Source: a virus
Virus record (IMG/VR): IMGVR_UViG_3300032081_000306
Coordinates: 1 to 31,849 of that record
Length of the DNA: 31,849 bases
Strand: one strand, 5' to 3'
The notes under the pieces are model-generated. The model searched no databases. It worked only from the letters and a program-made list of their open reading frames with translations, and had not been told where the DNA came from. Shown one piece after another: positions 1 through 6,537 of the stretch (the stretch's first letter is position 1; each line of letters starts with the position of its first letter). The position numbers were made by a program, and so were the translations under genes.

Positions 1-23
1 GCGTGTGTGCTTTGTCGTATTAA

Positions 24-86
24 TTGACATTTATGTAAATTAGTTGTTGACTTTATACATTAAACATCCTATCAACATACTATAAC
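24..86 (+). promoter_or_regulatory. Possible sigma70-like promoter region before the left plus-strand operon
   Basis: This AT-rich leader carries two -35-like hexamers, TTGACA at 24-29 and TTGACT at 47-52. The second is followed after 17 nt by TATCAA (70-75), a weak -10, and TACTATAAC lies at 78-86. It precedes the first plus-strand gene, whose strong ribosome binding site (GAGGAGAGAG) is at about 94-103. The -35 boxes are good but no -10 is convincing, so the exact promoter is uncertain. Confidence 0.4.
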
Positions 87-106
87 AAGCAAATGAGGAG
101 AGAGCA

Positions 107-349
107 ATGTCTACTAGAATAACACAGAAACAACTTGAAGAGTCAGTCGCACTGGCAAACACTTTTGATACTAATACACCTTTAGGTATCAACTACGCAC
201 CTTGTTATGGTGGCTATCGGATCACCTATAACAATGGCTCATCAATTCTGATGCATCGTAGTTCAGCTAAAGAAACTAAAGCCTTTCTCGATGGAATACA
301 TGCAGGACGATACCTTCGTTCACGTCAGTTGGCGGAGGTGCAGTCATGA
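107..349 (+). CDS. Hypothetical protein, 80 aa, first gene of left plus-strand operon
   Basis: I do not recognise a family. The 80-residue product is soluble, with no membrane segment or signal peptide. It has a Gly/Tyr-rich centre (about residues 25-50, including CYGGYRITYNNG) followed by a basic, probably helical C-terminus. The start is supported by a strong purine-rich ribosome binding site ending a few bases upstream. Its stop overlaps the next start as ATGA, so the two are probably translationally coupled. As the promoter-proximal member of a set of small genes it may be an early accessory protein. Function unknown. Confidence 0.75.
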   Translation: MSTRITQKQLEESVALANTFDTNTPLGINYAPCYGGYRITYNNGSSILMHRSSAKETKAFLDGIHAGRYLRSRQLAEVQS

Positions 350-729
350 GCGGCAAGGTACATCACACAGTCTACAAGCCACGCTATGAGGCTTACATCC
401 TCGACACCGTAACATATGATCTTTCCTCCTGTCACGACGGCGACGAACTGCCCACGAGAAAGGCTAAGATCAAGCGCCTGCTCGAGCGGCTCAACTCAGA
501 GTACGGATGGAGAGTTGCTCAAGTTGGCAAACAGAAAGCCATTGCCGAATGGCTGTCCGGTCTGGCTCTCCCAATCGCTTGTTACAATGGCGACATCATC
601 GACATGGCTATTGAGTTCGGCTCAATCGATCCAGAAGCAAGCGACAAACTCCAAGACAAGGTCATTGATGGTTATTGGTCATTCATGGCGAACATCATCT
701 GCGGCATGGAAAAGGAGGTGACGTCATGA
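346..729 (+). CDS. Hypothetical protein, 127 aa
   Basis: Unknown protein of 127 residues with no membrane segment or signal peptide. A basic helix (about residues 38-55, with TRKAKIKRLLERL) is followed by an amphipathic, probably all-helical C-terminal half with acidic stretches. It overlaps the preceding stop by 4 nt (ATGA) and the next start likewise, so it sits in a translationally coupled chain. A different reading frame inside it (416-721) is open but lacks a ribosome binding site and is taken as a shadow. Similar small proteins occur in early regions of phages of Alphaproteobacteria, but I cannot name a family. Confidence 0.75.
   Translation: MSGKVHHTVYKPRYEAYILDTVTYDLSSCHDGDELPTRKAKIKRLLERLNSEYGWRVAQVGKQKAIAEWLSGLALPIACYNGDIIDMAIEFGSIDPEASDKLQDKVIDGYWSFMANIICGMEKEVTS
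712..725 (+). promoter_or_regulatory. Exceptionally strong Shine-Dalgarno for the 27-aa membrane peptide
   Basis: AAGGAGGTGA at 712-721 is a ten-base match to the anti-Shine-Dalgarno tail of bacterial 16S rRNA. It lies four bases before the ATG at 726. It is inside the end of the upstream gene and is the best ribosome binding site I saw in the window. It supports real and probably heavy translation of the very short peptide that follows. Confidence 0.8.
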
Positions 730-809
730 AATCAGTAGCAATAGGCGCCCTTATGGGCGCTGCAATCTCAGCCGCAATCTTTGGCCCAATCATGTTAGGA
801 ATAGTATAA
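726..809 (+). CDS. Small hydrophobic peptide, 27 aa, probable single-span membrane protein
   Basis: This 27-codon gene encodes a peptide that is almost entirely hydrophobic and small residues after a single N-terminal lysine (MKSVAIGALMG, then alanine/isoleucine-rich). It would form one membrane-spanning helix. Evidence that it is a gene is the near-ideal ribosome binding site, the ATGA overlap with the previous stop and the TAATG overlap with the next start. It could be a toxin-like membrane peptide, a superinfection-exclusion factor or a leader peptide. Nothing in the sequence decides between these. Confidence 0.65.
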   Translation: MKSVAIGALMGAAISAAIFGPIMLGIV

Positions 810-1099
810 TGAAACTTAAAGACAAAACGCAAATTACTAAAGAAGAGCTGGAAACAATCTTAGACTTTCACAATGCCGCGAAGCAAATATTAGACAGTCT
901 TTCAGACGGGTTTACTTGCTCGATGGAAGAGGCAGGAAAGCTTCAAAATTTAAAACATAAGGTTGAAGAAATTTTTGACTTTGCGCCTAAAAAGCACGAC
1001 GGGCAGCCTATGTATTGGGGGGATTATGTTCTTAAATCAGACAAAGATGCGTTTTTTACTGACTACAAATTAGAGTTGATGAAAGAGGAGGACGTATGA
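809..1099 (+). CDS. Hypothetical protein, 96 aa, charged and helical
   Basis: Unknown, highly charged soluble protein of 96 residues, lysine and glutamate rich. Predicted helices span about residues 9-32 and 40-55. The C-terminus contains YWGDYVLKSDKDAFF and may fold as a short beta/alpha unit. The start codon shares its A with the previous stop (TAATG), and the gene ends by overlapping the next start (ATGATG). Base composition is more A/T-rich than in the 127-aa gene upstream, which hints at a mixed origin for the operon. Confidence 0.7.
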   Translation: MKLKDKTQITKEELETILDFHNAAKQILDSLSDGFTCSMEEAGKLQNLKHKVEEIFDFAPKKHDGQPMYWGDYVLKSDKDAFFTDYKLELMKEEDV

Positions 1100-1257
1100 T
1101 GCTGAACTTGGATGAAATACAAAATCTCGAAAACAATTGCGATTTATCAAAGGAGGAGGCGCAGAGAATAGCGCAGGTGGCGAAAACAAAAAAAGATTTT
1201 GTCAGAATTTGGGAAGATGAAAGATGGTGGCTAGATGCCGAGGAGAAAAAGCAATGA
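1096..1257 (+). CDS. Hypothetical small acidic protein, 53 aa
   Basis: A 53-codon gene between two better-sized neighbours. It starts at ATG 1096 (a second in-frame ATG lies at 1099), preceded by GAGGAGGACGT, a strong ribosome binding site. The product is charged and helical, with KKDFVRIWEDERWW near the C-terminus, and has no membrane segment. It overlaps the previous stop by 4 nt and the next gene begins in its own stop (ATGA). The tight coupling and ribosome binding site are the main evidence. Function unknown. Confidence 0.6.
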   Translation: MMLNLDEIQNLENNCDLSKEEAQRIAQVAKTKKDFVRIWEDERWWLDAEEKKQ

Positions 1258-1448
1258 GCAAGAAAGAATTATTTACAATGTGGTTTGAAGACGGACAAGG
1301 ACGCCAAGACATTTGGGGTCGTAGAGAGTTGAGAAAATACGCAAAGCAATATGACTTTAACGCTAACGAAGTAATTAACACTGGAGAAACAGAAATGCTT
1401 TGTGACTTTGGAAGTGGGATTGTCGGTGGTGTATTTAGGATAGTATAA
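1254..1448 (+). CDS. Hypothetical protein, 64 aa
   Basis: I place the start at ATG 1254, overlapping the previous stop as ATGA and preceded by GAGGAGAAAA. A longer in-frame start at 1224 lies inside the upstream gene and has no ribosome binding site. The product begins MSKKELFTMWFEDGQGRQD, has a basic middle (RRELRKYAKQY) and a glycine/hydrophobic C-terminus. No known domain is recognised. The stop TAA overlaps the next ATG. It probably belongs with its neighbours in a set of early small proteins. Confidence 0.65.
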   Translation: MSKKELFTMWFEDGQGRQDIWGRRELRKYAKQYDFNANEVINTGETEMLCDFGSGIVGGVFRIV

Positions 1449-1954
1449 TGAAACTAGAACTAAAAGCTATTAAGCACACTGAGTGGGCATCGCAAGAAAC
1501 TCACTGCTACCAAGCTTCCTTATATGTAAACGGCAAGCCAGTTGCTATTGTGAGCAATGATGGACGCGGCGGCTGTGACAGTGAGTATCCCCACCCAAAA
1601 TTTAAAGGTGACTACCGCGCTACAATGAATGCGGTACACGACTACTTCAAATCATTACCTAAAACTGATGCCTGTGAGTGGATGCCCGACGGCATGGAAC
1701 AGACGCTAGAATTTTGGTGCTCGGATCAAATCAATGATTGGCTCAGTGCTCGTGATCTGAAGCGCAAGATGAAGTCACATGTATTAGTCCAGCTCAAGGG
1801 TGACTTCAGCTACAACGCTGGCATCTATCAAACCAAGTATCACCCGACTGTTACTCAGGGTGAGTGGATCACTAACAAGCAGTCTGGTGAAACGCGACGC
1901 ATTTTGAACGACATGCCCTTTGATGAGGCGCTAGCAATTTGGAGAGCAAGCTGA
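1448..1954 (+). CDS. Hypothetical protein, 168 aa
   Basis: Unknown soluble protein of 168 residues. The N-terminal part (about 1-60) looks like a beta-rich unit (LELKAIKHTEWASQETHCYQ, then SLYVNGKPVAIVSNDGRGG). The middle and C-terminus are helical with several Trp and Cys residues. Cysteines near residues 19, 43 and 76 are scattered rather than arranged as a zinc finger. It is coupled to both neighbours by one-base stop/start overlaps and lies directly upstream of the DNA methyltransferase-like gene, so a role in DNA modification or host interference is possible but only by position. Confidence 0.75.
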   Translation: MKLELKAIKHTEWASQETHCYQASLYVNGKPVAIVSNDGRGGCDSEYPHPKFKGDYRATMNAVHDYFKSLPKTDACEWMPDGMEQTLEFWCSDQINDWLSARDLKRKMKSHVLVQLKGDFSYNAGIYQTKYHPTVTQGEWITNKQSGETRRILNDMPFDEALAIWRAS

Positions 1955-2664
1955 TGAGCAATAAAGGTATAGTGATCAGCCTGTACGACTTTACAGGCGA
2001 GGCTTTGAGACCGTGGGCAGAGGCAGGATACACTTGCTACGCCTATGACATCCAGCATCCAGTGGAAGGCCGCACAGAGGGTAACATCAAGTATTGCCAC
2101 GCAGATTTACACGACTTTAATACACACAAAGATATTTTTATGAAGTTTAGCGGTCAAAAAATCGTGTTTGGTATGGCCTTTCCTGTATGCACAGATATGG
2201 CAGTTAGTGGAGCCGCACACTTCAAGAAAAAAGCTGCTGTTGATCCTGATTTTCAAACCAAGGCAGTCAATTACGCCAAATGGTGCGCCGATCTGTTTGA
2301 GGATCTAGGTGTACCATATTTCATTGAAAACCCTGTGTCAGTATTGGCTACCAAATGGCGTAAGCCTGACTACAACTTCCACCCTTACGAATTTGGTGGA
2401 TACATAAAGTACGATGAAGCAAAGCACCCCCGTTGGCCTGAGTACATCGCACCCTTTGATGCCTACCCAAAAAAGACTTGCTTGTGGACAGGTGGTGGCT
2501 TCAAGATGCCAACGAAGGTGGCTGTTGATGTACCAAAAGGATACTCCACACAGCACAAAAAACTTGGTGGTAAGTCACAGCGAACCAAAGATATTCGCAG
2601 CGCAACACCTCGTGGTTTTGCCAAGGCTGTATATGAAGCAAACAAACTGGAAGAGCGAAACTAA
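1954..2664 (+). CDS. Cytosine-5 DNA methyltransferase-like protein, 236 aa
   Basis: This resembles the short cytosine-C5 methyltransferase-like proteins common in phages. From the ATG at 1954 (TGATG overlap with the previous stop), a motif-I-like segment YDFTGEALRPW is at about residues 11-21. The motif-IV Cys is C79 in AFPVCTDMAVSG. ENP at 125-127 matches the conserved E-N-P element. The KKTCLWTGG block is at 173-181, with an R-S...GFAKA C-terminus at 215-224. Such enzymes transfer a methyl group from S-adenosylmethionine to cytosine and could protect phage DNA from restriction. The residue before the catalytic Cys is Val rather than the usual Pro of PPC. No separate target-recognition domain is visible, so specificity and activity are uncertain. 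An upstream in-frame start at 1939 is less likely. Confidence 0.75.
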   Translation: MSNKGIVISLYDFTGEALRPWAEAGYTCYAYDIQHPVEGRTEGNIKYCHADLHDFNTHKDIFMKFSGQKIVFGMAFPVCTDMAVSGAAHFKKKAAVDPDFQTKAVNYAKWCADLFEDLGVPYFIENPVSVLATKWRKPDYNFHPYEFGGYIKYDEAKHPRWPEYIAPFDAYPKKTCLWTGGGFKMPTKVAVDVPKGYSTQHKKLGGKSQRTKDIRSATPRGFAKAVYEANKLEERN

Positions 2665-2704
2665 TTTGTAAGCAAACCCCAAACTAAAACCTAAACCACC
2701 CTGA

Positions 2705-2738
2705 GAGGCGCTGTAACGACCCATACAGCGCCTTCTTT
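2705..2738 (+). terminator. Intergenic hairpin terminator between convergent genes
   Basis: AGGCGCTGTA (2706-2715) and TACAGCGCCT (2724-2733) form a perfect 10-bp stem with an 8-nt loop, followed by TTCTTT. It lies 40 bases after the methyltransferase stop and just before the convergent stop of the minus-strand gene at 2742. It fits a rho-independent terminator for the plus-strand operon and may also slow minus-strand transcription. Confidence 0.75.
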
Positions 2739-2741
2739 GCA

Positions 2742-2960
2742 TTAATGCAGCTTACCCCCACCGCCGAACATTATCCTCCCCAGAAGCTGCTTTGTTTGCT
2801 CCTCTGCCTCATTACGCTCTTGAGTGATATGGATTAATGCTGCCGTCATGGCCGAAATAAGCGCATCTGCATCTGCCCCCTCGCTTTCAACAAGCCAAGC
2901 GCAAAACTCGTAGACCTCTCCAGCCAGCCGACTTGCTTCTCTGTCGTGATCGTCATCCAT
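2742..2960 (-). CDS. Hypothetical acidic protein, 72 aa, last gene of the replication block
   Basis: Unknown acidic protein of 72 residues. It starts MDDDHDREASRLAGEVYEFC and continues as two probable helices, the second from about residue 37 (SAMTAALIHITQERNEAEEQTKQLLGR). It ends in a glycine run. GGTGA six bases before the ATG is a plausible ribosome binding site. It is separated from the upstream minus-strand genes by a hairpin that looks like a terminator, so it may be expressed at a lower level or by read-through. No family recognised. Confidence 0.6.
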   Translation of the reverse strand: MDDDHDREASRLAGEVYEFCAWLVESEGADADALISAMTAALIHITQERNEAEEQTKQLLGRIMFGGGGKLH

Positions 2961-2973
2961 TCCAAATCACCAT

Positions 2974-3003
2974 AAAAAAAGGCCCACGCATTTCGCGCAG
3001 GCC
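2974..3003 (-). terminator. Rho-independent terminator on the minus strand
   Basis: Read on the minus strand, GGCCTGCGC and GCGTGGGCC form a 9-bp stem (two G-T pairs) around a 5-nt loop, followed directly by seven Ts (the A run at 2974-2980). It follows the DUF6378-like gene ending at 3052 and precedes the start of the 72-aa gene at 2960, so it would end or attenuate the replication-block transcript. Confidence 0.7.
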
Positions 3004-3051
3004 AGTTGAGGAGGAGCATCTAACTGGGAGATTGTCACATGCAAAAACAGG

Positions 3052-3315
3052 TTAACAGTCTCCGACCTCGAAGCCAAGAGCTAAATAACCACAAGCGTCG
3101 ACGCAGCTATCCCTGTGCTGCCCATTCTTTAATCTAGCAATCTTTAGCAACGCCATCATGTTGCACACGTCTCGCGCGCTAACATAGCTTCCCAAGTAAG
3201 CCGACCACATTTCGGCTATAACTTGGAAGTTTTCGCCAGGCTCGCCGTAATGGGTTTGACGGTCGCCGTTTATTAAATCATCAGCGTCAACTAATACACT
3301 TGTTCTCTCGTTCAT
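3052..3315 (-). CDS. DUF6378-like phage protein, 87 aa
   Basis: The product matches the pattern of phage proteins I associate with DUF6378: a D-L-I-NGDRQTHYGEP segment near the N-terminus, an F...IAEMWSAYLG helix, a segment like V..DV...M.LLKIAR, and a final HRDSCVDACGYLALG. This family is small, mainly helical and of unknown biochemical function, often next to replication or nucleotide-metabolism genes. I take ATG at 3315 because GAGAGGG lies six bases upstream; the longer alternative would use a TTG at 3330 overlapping the upstream gene. It is 11 bases downstream of the 206-aa gene and should be co-transcribed with it. Confidence 0.7.
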   Translation of the reverse strand: MNERTSVLVDADDLINGDRQTHYGEPGENFQVIAEMWSAYLGSYVSARDVCNMMALLKIARLKNGQHRDSCVDACGYLALGFEVGDC

Positions 3316-3326
3316 ATCATTCCCTC

Positions 3327-3947
3327 TCAAAATGGTATCTCCCCATCCATGATTGCATTTTTAGATATTCCAATCACGTCTGCATCTGGAAAGTTTTTCT
3401 TTGTTTCAGAGATAAACTGATTAGCATTAAAAAACTGTAAAGCAACTGCGACCTCACGCAATGTGACCAAGTTTAAATCTGGACGCTGCTCTTTCACCGT
3501 CTGCCACGACCTTCCATCGCGCATGATGCCAATCGTCACGCCATCATCGACTTGCACCTCCCAGACATCAGTTGACGCCCTCTGCGCGCCTAACGCCTCC
3601 GCTTCCTTATCCATCGCGACAAGACCTCTCATAGCAATTTCTGCACGCTCGCGCACCATCGCTGGATCGCTATCGTTTATAGCCGCATTCAACTTCGACA
3701 TAGCCGAACCATATTTCATCGCCGTCTCTGCCGAAACCAACTCCGGTAGCATATCAATACCCCACCTCCGATCCATATCCAAAGCCAGCCGATCCAAAGG
3801 AGCCAATGCGTAATCTGCCATAATTGTATTTGGCTCCTGGTCCCCATGAAGCAACCTGTCCGATTTCTTCTGACGAACTGGCCGCCTCGGCTGCTGCGAC
3901 TTCCTCGCCTTCCTTGGCTTCTTCTTATTCACACCACCGATATCCAT
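3327..3947 (-). CDS. Hypothetical protein, 206 aa, basic N-terminus
   Basis: Unknown protein with a strongly basic, probably disordered N-terminus (residues 5-33, rich in Lys/Arg/Gln/Pro) and a mostly helical body. The Ala/Met-rich middle (about 65-120) is followed by a beta-like stretch with VWEVQVDDGVTIGIMRDG. GGAGGA five bases upstream of the ATG is a good ribosome binding site. It is the first gene downstream of the TGTAGAAA array, so its transcription may be affected by whatever binds there. The basic tail could contact nucleic acid; an origin-associated or regulatory role is an inference from position only. Confidence 0.7.
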   Translation of the reverse strand: MDIGGVNKKKPRKARKSQQPRRPVRQKKSDRLLHGDQEPNTIMADYALAPLDRLALDMDRRWGIDMLPELVSAETAMKYGSAMSKLNAAINDSDPAMVRERAEIAMRGLVAMDKEAEALGAQRASTDVWEVQVDDGVTIGIMRDGRSWQTVKEQRPDLNLVTLREVAVALQFFNANQFISETKKNFPDADVIGISKNAIMDGEIPF

Positions 3948-3984
3948 AATCTTCCTCCAATCTTACCTTTTAATATTTCGCGGC

Positions 3985-4190
3985 TGTAGAAATGTAGAAA
4001 CCCTAAAGGGATTTTCTACATTTTCTACACTTCTAGCCTTCTGTAGAAAAGTGTAGAAAAGTGTAGAAATTGTAGAAAACACAACACCTAAAGCATTGAA
4101 AACAAATAACTTCGTCTTTTCTACACATTTCTACAACCACCCTGGTTTTAGCACTCCAAAAACACCCTTGTAGAAAAAGTTTTTTCTACA
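3985..4190. repeat. Array of 12 TGTAGAAA elements; candidate replication origin or multi-operator
   Basis: The 8-mer TGTAGAAA occurs in the top strand at 3985, 3993, 4042, 4052, 4062, 4071 and 4169. Its complement TTTCTACA occurs at 4013, 4022, 4118, 4128 and 4183. Spacings are close to one DNA helical turn in two clusters (4042/4052/4062 and 4118/4128). The first four copies form a large inverted repeat centred on CCCTAAAGGG (4001-4010). The last pair forms a perfect 10-bp-arm palindrome, TGTAGAAAAA-GT-TTTTTCTACA (4169-4190). The array fills almost the whole 279-base gap between the primase-helicase and the 206-aa gene. Iteron arrays next to initiator or primase genes are typical of replication origins; a cooperative repressor-binding region is the alternative. 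Confidence 0.75.
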
Positions 4191-4226
4191 CACTTATCCT
4201 TTGTTTTCATACACATAGCATTTTCA

Positions 4227-6299
4227 TTAAATTCTGCCTTCCTTGGCTGAAATCCAGCAATATCCATCATTTTGCGACATATATCCGCTCGCTAATAGGC
4301 CGTCCAAAGCCTTTTGGAACGCCGCCCTTGGGTTCGTCCCTCCCAGTTTCCCCTTCGCAAAGCTTGTGAAGTCTTGGACGTCAATCGCCCAATATTTTCC
4401 CACTTCTGGCCATCCTGTACCGCCTGAGTTTGGACTTCCAATAGCGTCTTGGCGCATCTGATTGAACGCTTGTATTAGCGCAACCTGGTTCCTGCCCTTT
4501 GGTTTCTTTTTCTTTGCGTCTTGAACATCTAATGCGTCGGCTGCCTCGATTGTACAGGTCGTTACAGGGTCGCCGTCTGCGTCGCTGCCTAACTCATGCA
4601 CTTTCAGCTGAAATACAATCGGAGGTCGTGGCTCTACATCTCTCTGCTTCGTCGCTGTTGCAGTGCGTAGGCCTTCGCTGTTTTCCAGCTCAATCTCGGT
4701 ATCTGTCGCGGCTCTGAGGCTGCTGTGACCCCTCGCGCCTTGCGCTGTATCCTTGCCAGAATGATGGACGATTGAAGCATGAGACTTTGCAAAATCCCGC
4801 AACGCATCAACATTGTTAATAAAGGCCGTCATATCCTCTGGCCCGTTTTCGTTGCCACCCGCCATCGCTCTTGACAGCGTATCAATAAATATAGCCGCCA
4901 TTTTGCCATGCTCTTGCTCTATTTCTTGGCATAGCTCCGCGATTAGCTTTACATCTGCCTCTGGCCTTAATAAATCAACTGGCGCTGCGCGCACTGCCAG
5001 AGGAACTTTGTCTATCTTGTGCGCTTGCATCAGCGCATAAACTCGGTTTCTGAACGCGTTGCCGCCTTCTGTCGCGAGGTATAGCACTGGCCCTTGTTTG
5101 ACCCTGTAACCCTGCCACGGCATTCCCGCTGCAATGTGGAAAGCTATATCTAACGCGAAAAACGACTTACCAACGTTTGAAGGGCCATAAATTACGCTCA
5201 TTTGCTCCGCACCGAGCCACCCTTTAACTAAATAACTTGACGATAGCACTGGCTGCGCCTCTGCTGCCCAAAATATATTTTTCTTTTTATCGGGCGTTGG
5301 CTCTACCAGCGTGTCCGGCTCAAAGCTGATGCTTTGTATCGCCTGTTGCGGCGTTATTTGCGGCTCCGGCGTCCAGCCCTTTGCCCTCGCCCCATCTATG
5401 GCTTGCTGCACCTCTCTGCGCGTGTCGTCCACAGTGTAGGGAGGCTGCGTAAAATTATCTGTTATGGCGTGGATCTCTGTATCGCCCAAGCCTTTTGCAA
5501 CATACGAGCCCACCAATCTCACGACGTTATGATGCCAATCGTCGCCTGACATAATCGCCTGCTGCGCCATTTCCCTGTCCATAGCTTGCTTGCCAAGGTC
5601 GATGCTGAACGCCGCCTCTTCCACGACTTTCTCAGCTTTTGGGAATGCACGCATCATGCGCTCGAACGGCACTGGGTCACGATCCGTACTGAATTGCGTA
5701 CGCATGGTTACAATTTCGTCTGTGTAACCTTTGGCTTTCTTCTTTTCGCTGGGCCACGACACTGTTCCAGCCACACGCATAATCCGAGACGGATTTATAA
5801 CCACCTCATCTGTCTGAAGGCTCTGTGCAATCGACTGCTGCACCTCACGCCACGCCTGGAGGTTGCGAACTGGCTCTTCCAGCCGCCAATAGCAGTGACC
5901 GCGCACAAATGGCTGCGTGCCTGTCTTTACCGACATCGTGAACTTGGGTCCAGCAAACGACAGTATATTCTGCATTGCTCCATCTGTGTCTGCGTCTGCA
6001 AAATTGAAAAACGCGGCCATGATGTCGTCGTCTTTTGCGCCCTTTCCTACGTCTATATTCTCTCCATCAACAGGGTTTATGCACATATAAACGTTTCGAC
6101 CAGCGCTGTTCATTGCCTCTGCGTGATCTACTGCCTCGTCTATCCAATCAAGTGCAAATCTCGCCACGTTTGGCGCACCATTTTCCTGCAGCGCACGTAA
6201 TTCAATCATTGGGTTGCCGTCTAATTCGTCCCAGCCTTCCGTAATTGTCTCTATAAATTGTTTTATTTCTGTCGGTTGTGCTTCTAATGCTGCCATCAT
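4227..6299 (-). CDS. Primase-helicase (AEP-type primase + RecA-like helicase), 690 aa
   Basis: A two-domain replication protein. The N-terminal half (about 30-220) contains FADADTD at 100-106 and an H-CYWRL segment at 135-139, matching the catalytic acidic and RNA-recognition-fold patterns of RepB-like archaeo-eukaryotic primases. The C-terminal half is a RecA-like AAA_25/RepA helicase with Walker A GPSNVGKS at 372-379, Walker B AAIFIDT at 468-474 and a HHSGKD segment at 512-517. A lysine-rich linker (595-602) leads to a small C-terminal winged-helix-like tail. It would unwind and prime DNA at the phage origin; the nearby array is the likely site. It starts at ATG 6299, overlapping the HTH gene stop by 4 nt. 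No DNA polymerase is found in the window. Confidence 0.88.
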   Translation of the reverse strand: MMAALEAQPTEIKQFIETITEGWDELDGNPMIELRALQENGAPNVARFALDWIDEAVDHAEAMNSAGRNVYMCINPVDGENIDVGKGAKDDDIMAAFFNFADADTDGAMQNILSFAGPKFTMSVKTGTQPFVRGHCYWRLEEPVRNLQAWREVQQSIAQSLQTDEVVINPSRIMRVAGTVSWPSEKKKAKGYTDEIVTMRTQFSTDRDPVPFERMMRAFPKAEKVVEEAAFSIDLGKQAMDREMAQQAIMSGDDWHHNVVRLVGSYVAKGLGDTEIHAITDNFTQPPYTVDDTRREVQQAIDGARAKGWTPEPQITPQQAIQSISFEPDTLVEPTPDKKKNIFWAAEAQPVLSSSYLVKGWLGAEQMSVIYGPSNVGKSFFALDIAFHIAAGMPWQGYRVKQGPVLYLATEGGNAFRNRVYALMQAHKIDKVPLAVRAAPVDLLRPEADVKLIAELCQEIEQEHGKMAAIFIDTLSRAMAGGNENGPEDMTAFINNVDALRDFAKSHASIVHHSGKDTAQGARGHSSLRAATDTEIELENSEGLRTATATKQRDVEPRPPIVFQLKVHELGSDADGDPVTTCTIEAADALDVQDAKKKKPKGRNQVALIQAFNQMRQDAIGSPNSGGTGWPEVGKYWAIDVQDFTSFAKGKLGGTNPRAAFQKALDGLLASGYMSQNDGYCWISAKEGRI

Positions 6300-6511
6300 T
6301 CCGCCACCCGCTTGATGTAATCCTCTACATCATCTTGCCGATCAATCGTCGCAAGACTAGAAACAAACTTCGCCACGTCAGCCCGACGCCAGCGGGTTGC
6401 TCCGCCGATCTTTAGCGGTTCTGGAAAGCCCTCAATGTCCTTCAGCCATCTCCACACTGTCGTTCTTGATACCGACAACAGTTGCGCCACCTCAATGTCA
6501 GATAGTAGCAT
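6296..6511 (-). CDS. AlpA/excisionase-type helix-turn-helix protein, 71 aa
   Basis: A small DNA-binding protein of the AlpA/MerR-like winged-helix type. The segment LLSDIEVAQLLSVSRTTVWRWLKD (residues 2-25) is a clear helix-turn-helix, followed by a wing with PEPLKIGGATRWRRADV and a final helix. Family members act as small regulators or excisionases. Its ribosome binding site (AGGGGGAT) is five bases from the ATG. It overlaps the primase-helicase start by 4 nt and should be translated together with it. Upstream there is a putative promoter overlapped by two TATATGCG repeats, so autoregulation of its own and the primase gene is likely. No integrase is present in the window, so a role as excisionase is not supported. 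Confidence 0.85.
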   Translation of the reverse strand: MLLSDIEVAQLLSVSRTTVWRWLKDIEGFPEPLKIGGATRWRRADVAKFVSSLATIDRQDDVEDYIKRVAE

Positions 6512-6537
6512 GTGTAATCCCCCTTTATTATGTCGTT

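Noticed and set aside
416-721. Open plus-strand frame of 101 codons inside the 127-aa gene
   Set aside because: It overlaps a well-supported coupled gene almost fully, has no ribosome binding site, and its product is low-complexity Ser/Arg-rich as expected for a shadow frame.
4031-4190. TGTAGAAA array as a CRISPR array
   Set aside because: Repeats are only 8-10 bp, in both orientations and with no constant spacer length; no cas genes. It fits iterons or operators better.
5586-6200. 204-codon plus-strand open frame opposite the primase-helicase gene
   Set aside because: The product is Cys/His/Arg-rich and lacks any motif. The antisense gene has clear primase motifs, so this frame is an antisense shadow.
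6296-6511. AlpA-type HTH protein as an excisionase implying a temperate phage
   Set aside because: No integrase, attachment site or repressor of lysogeny was found in the window, so an ordinary regulator is more likely.
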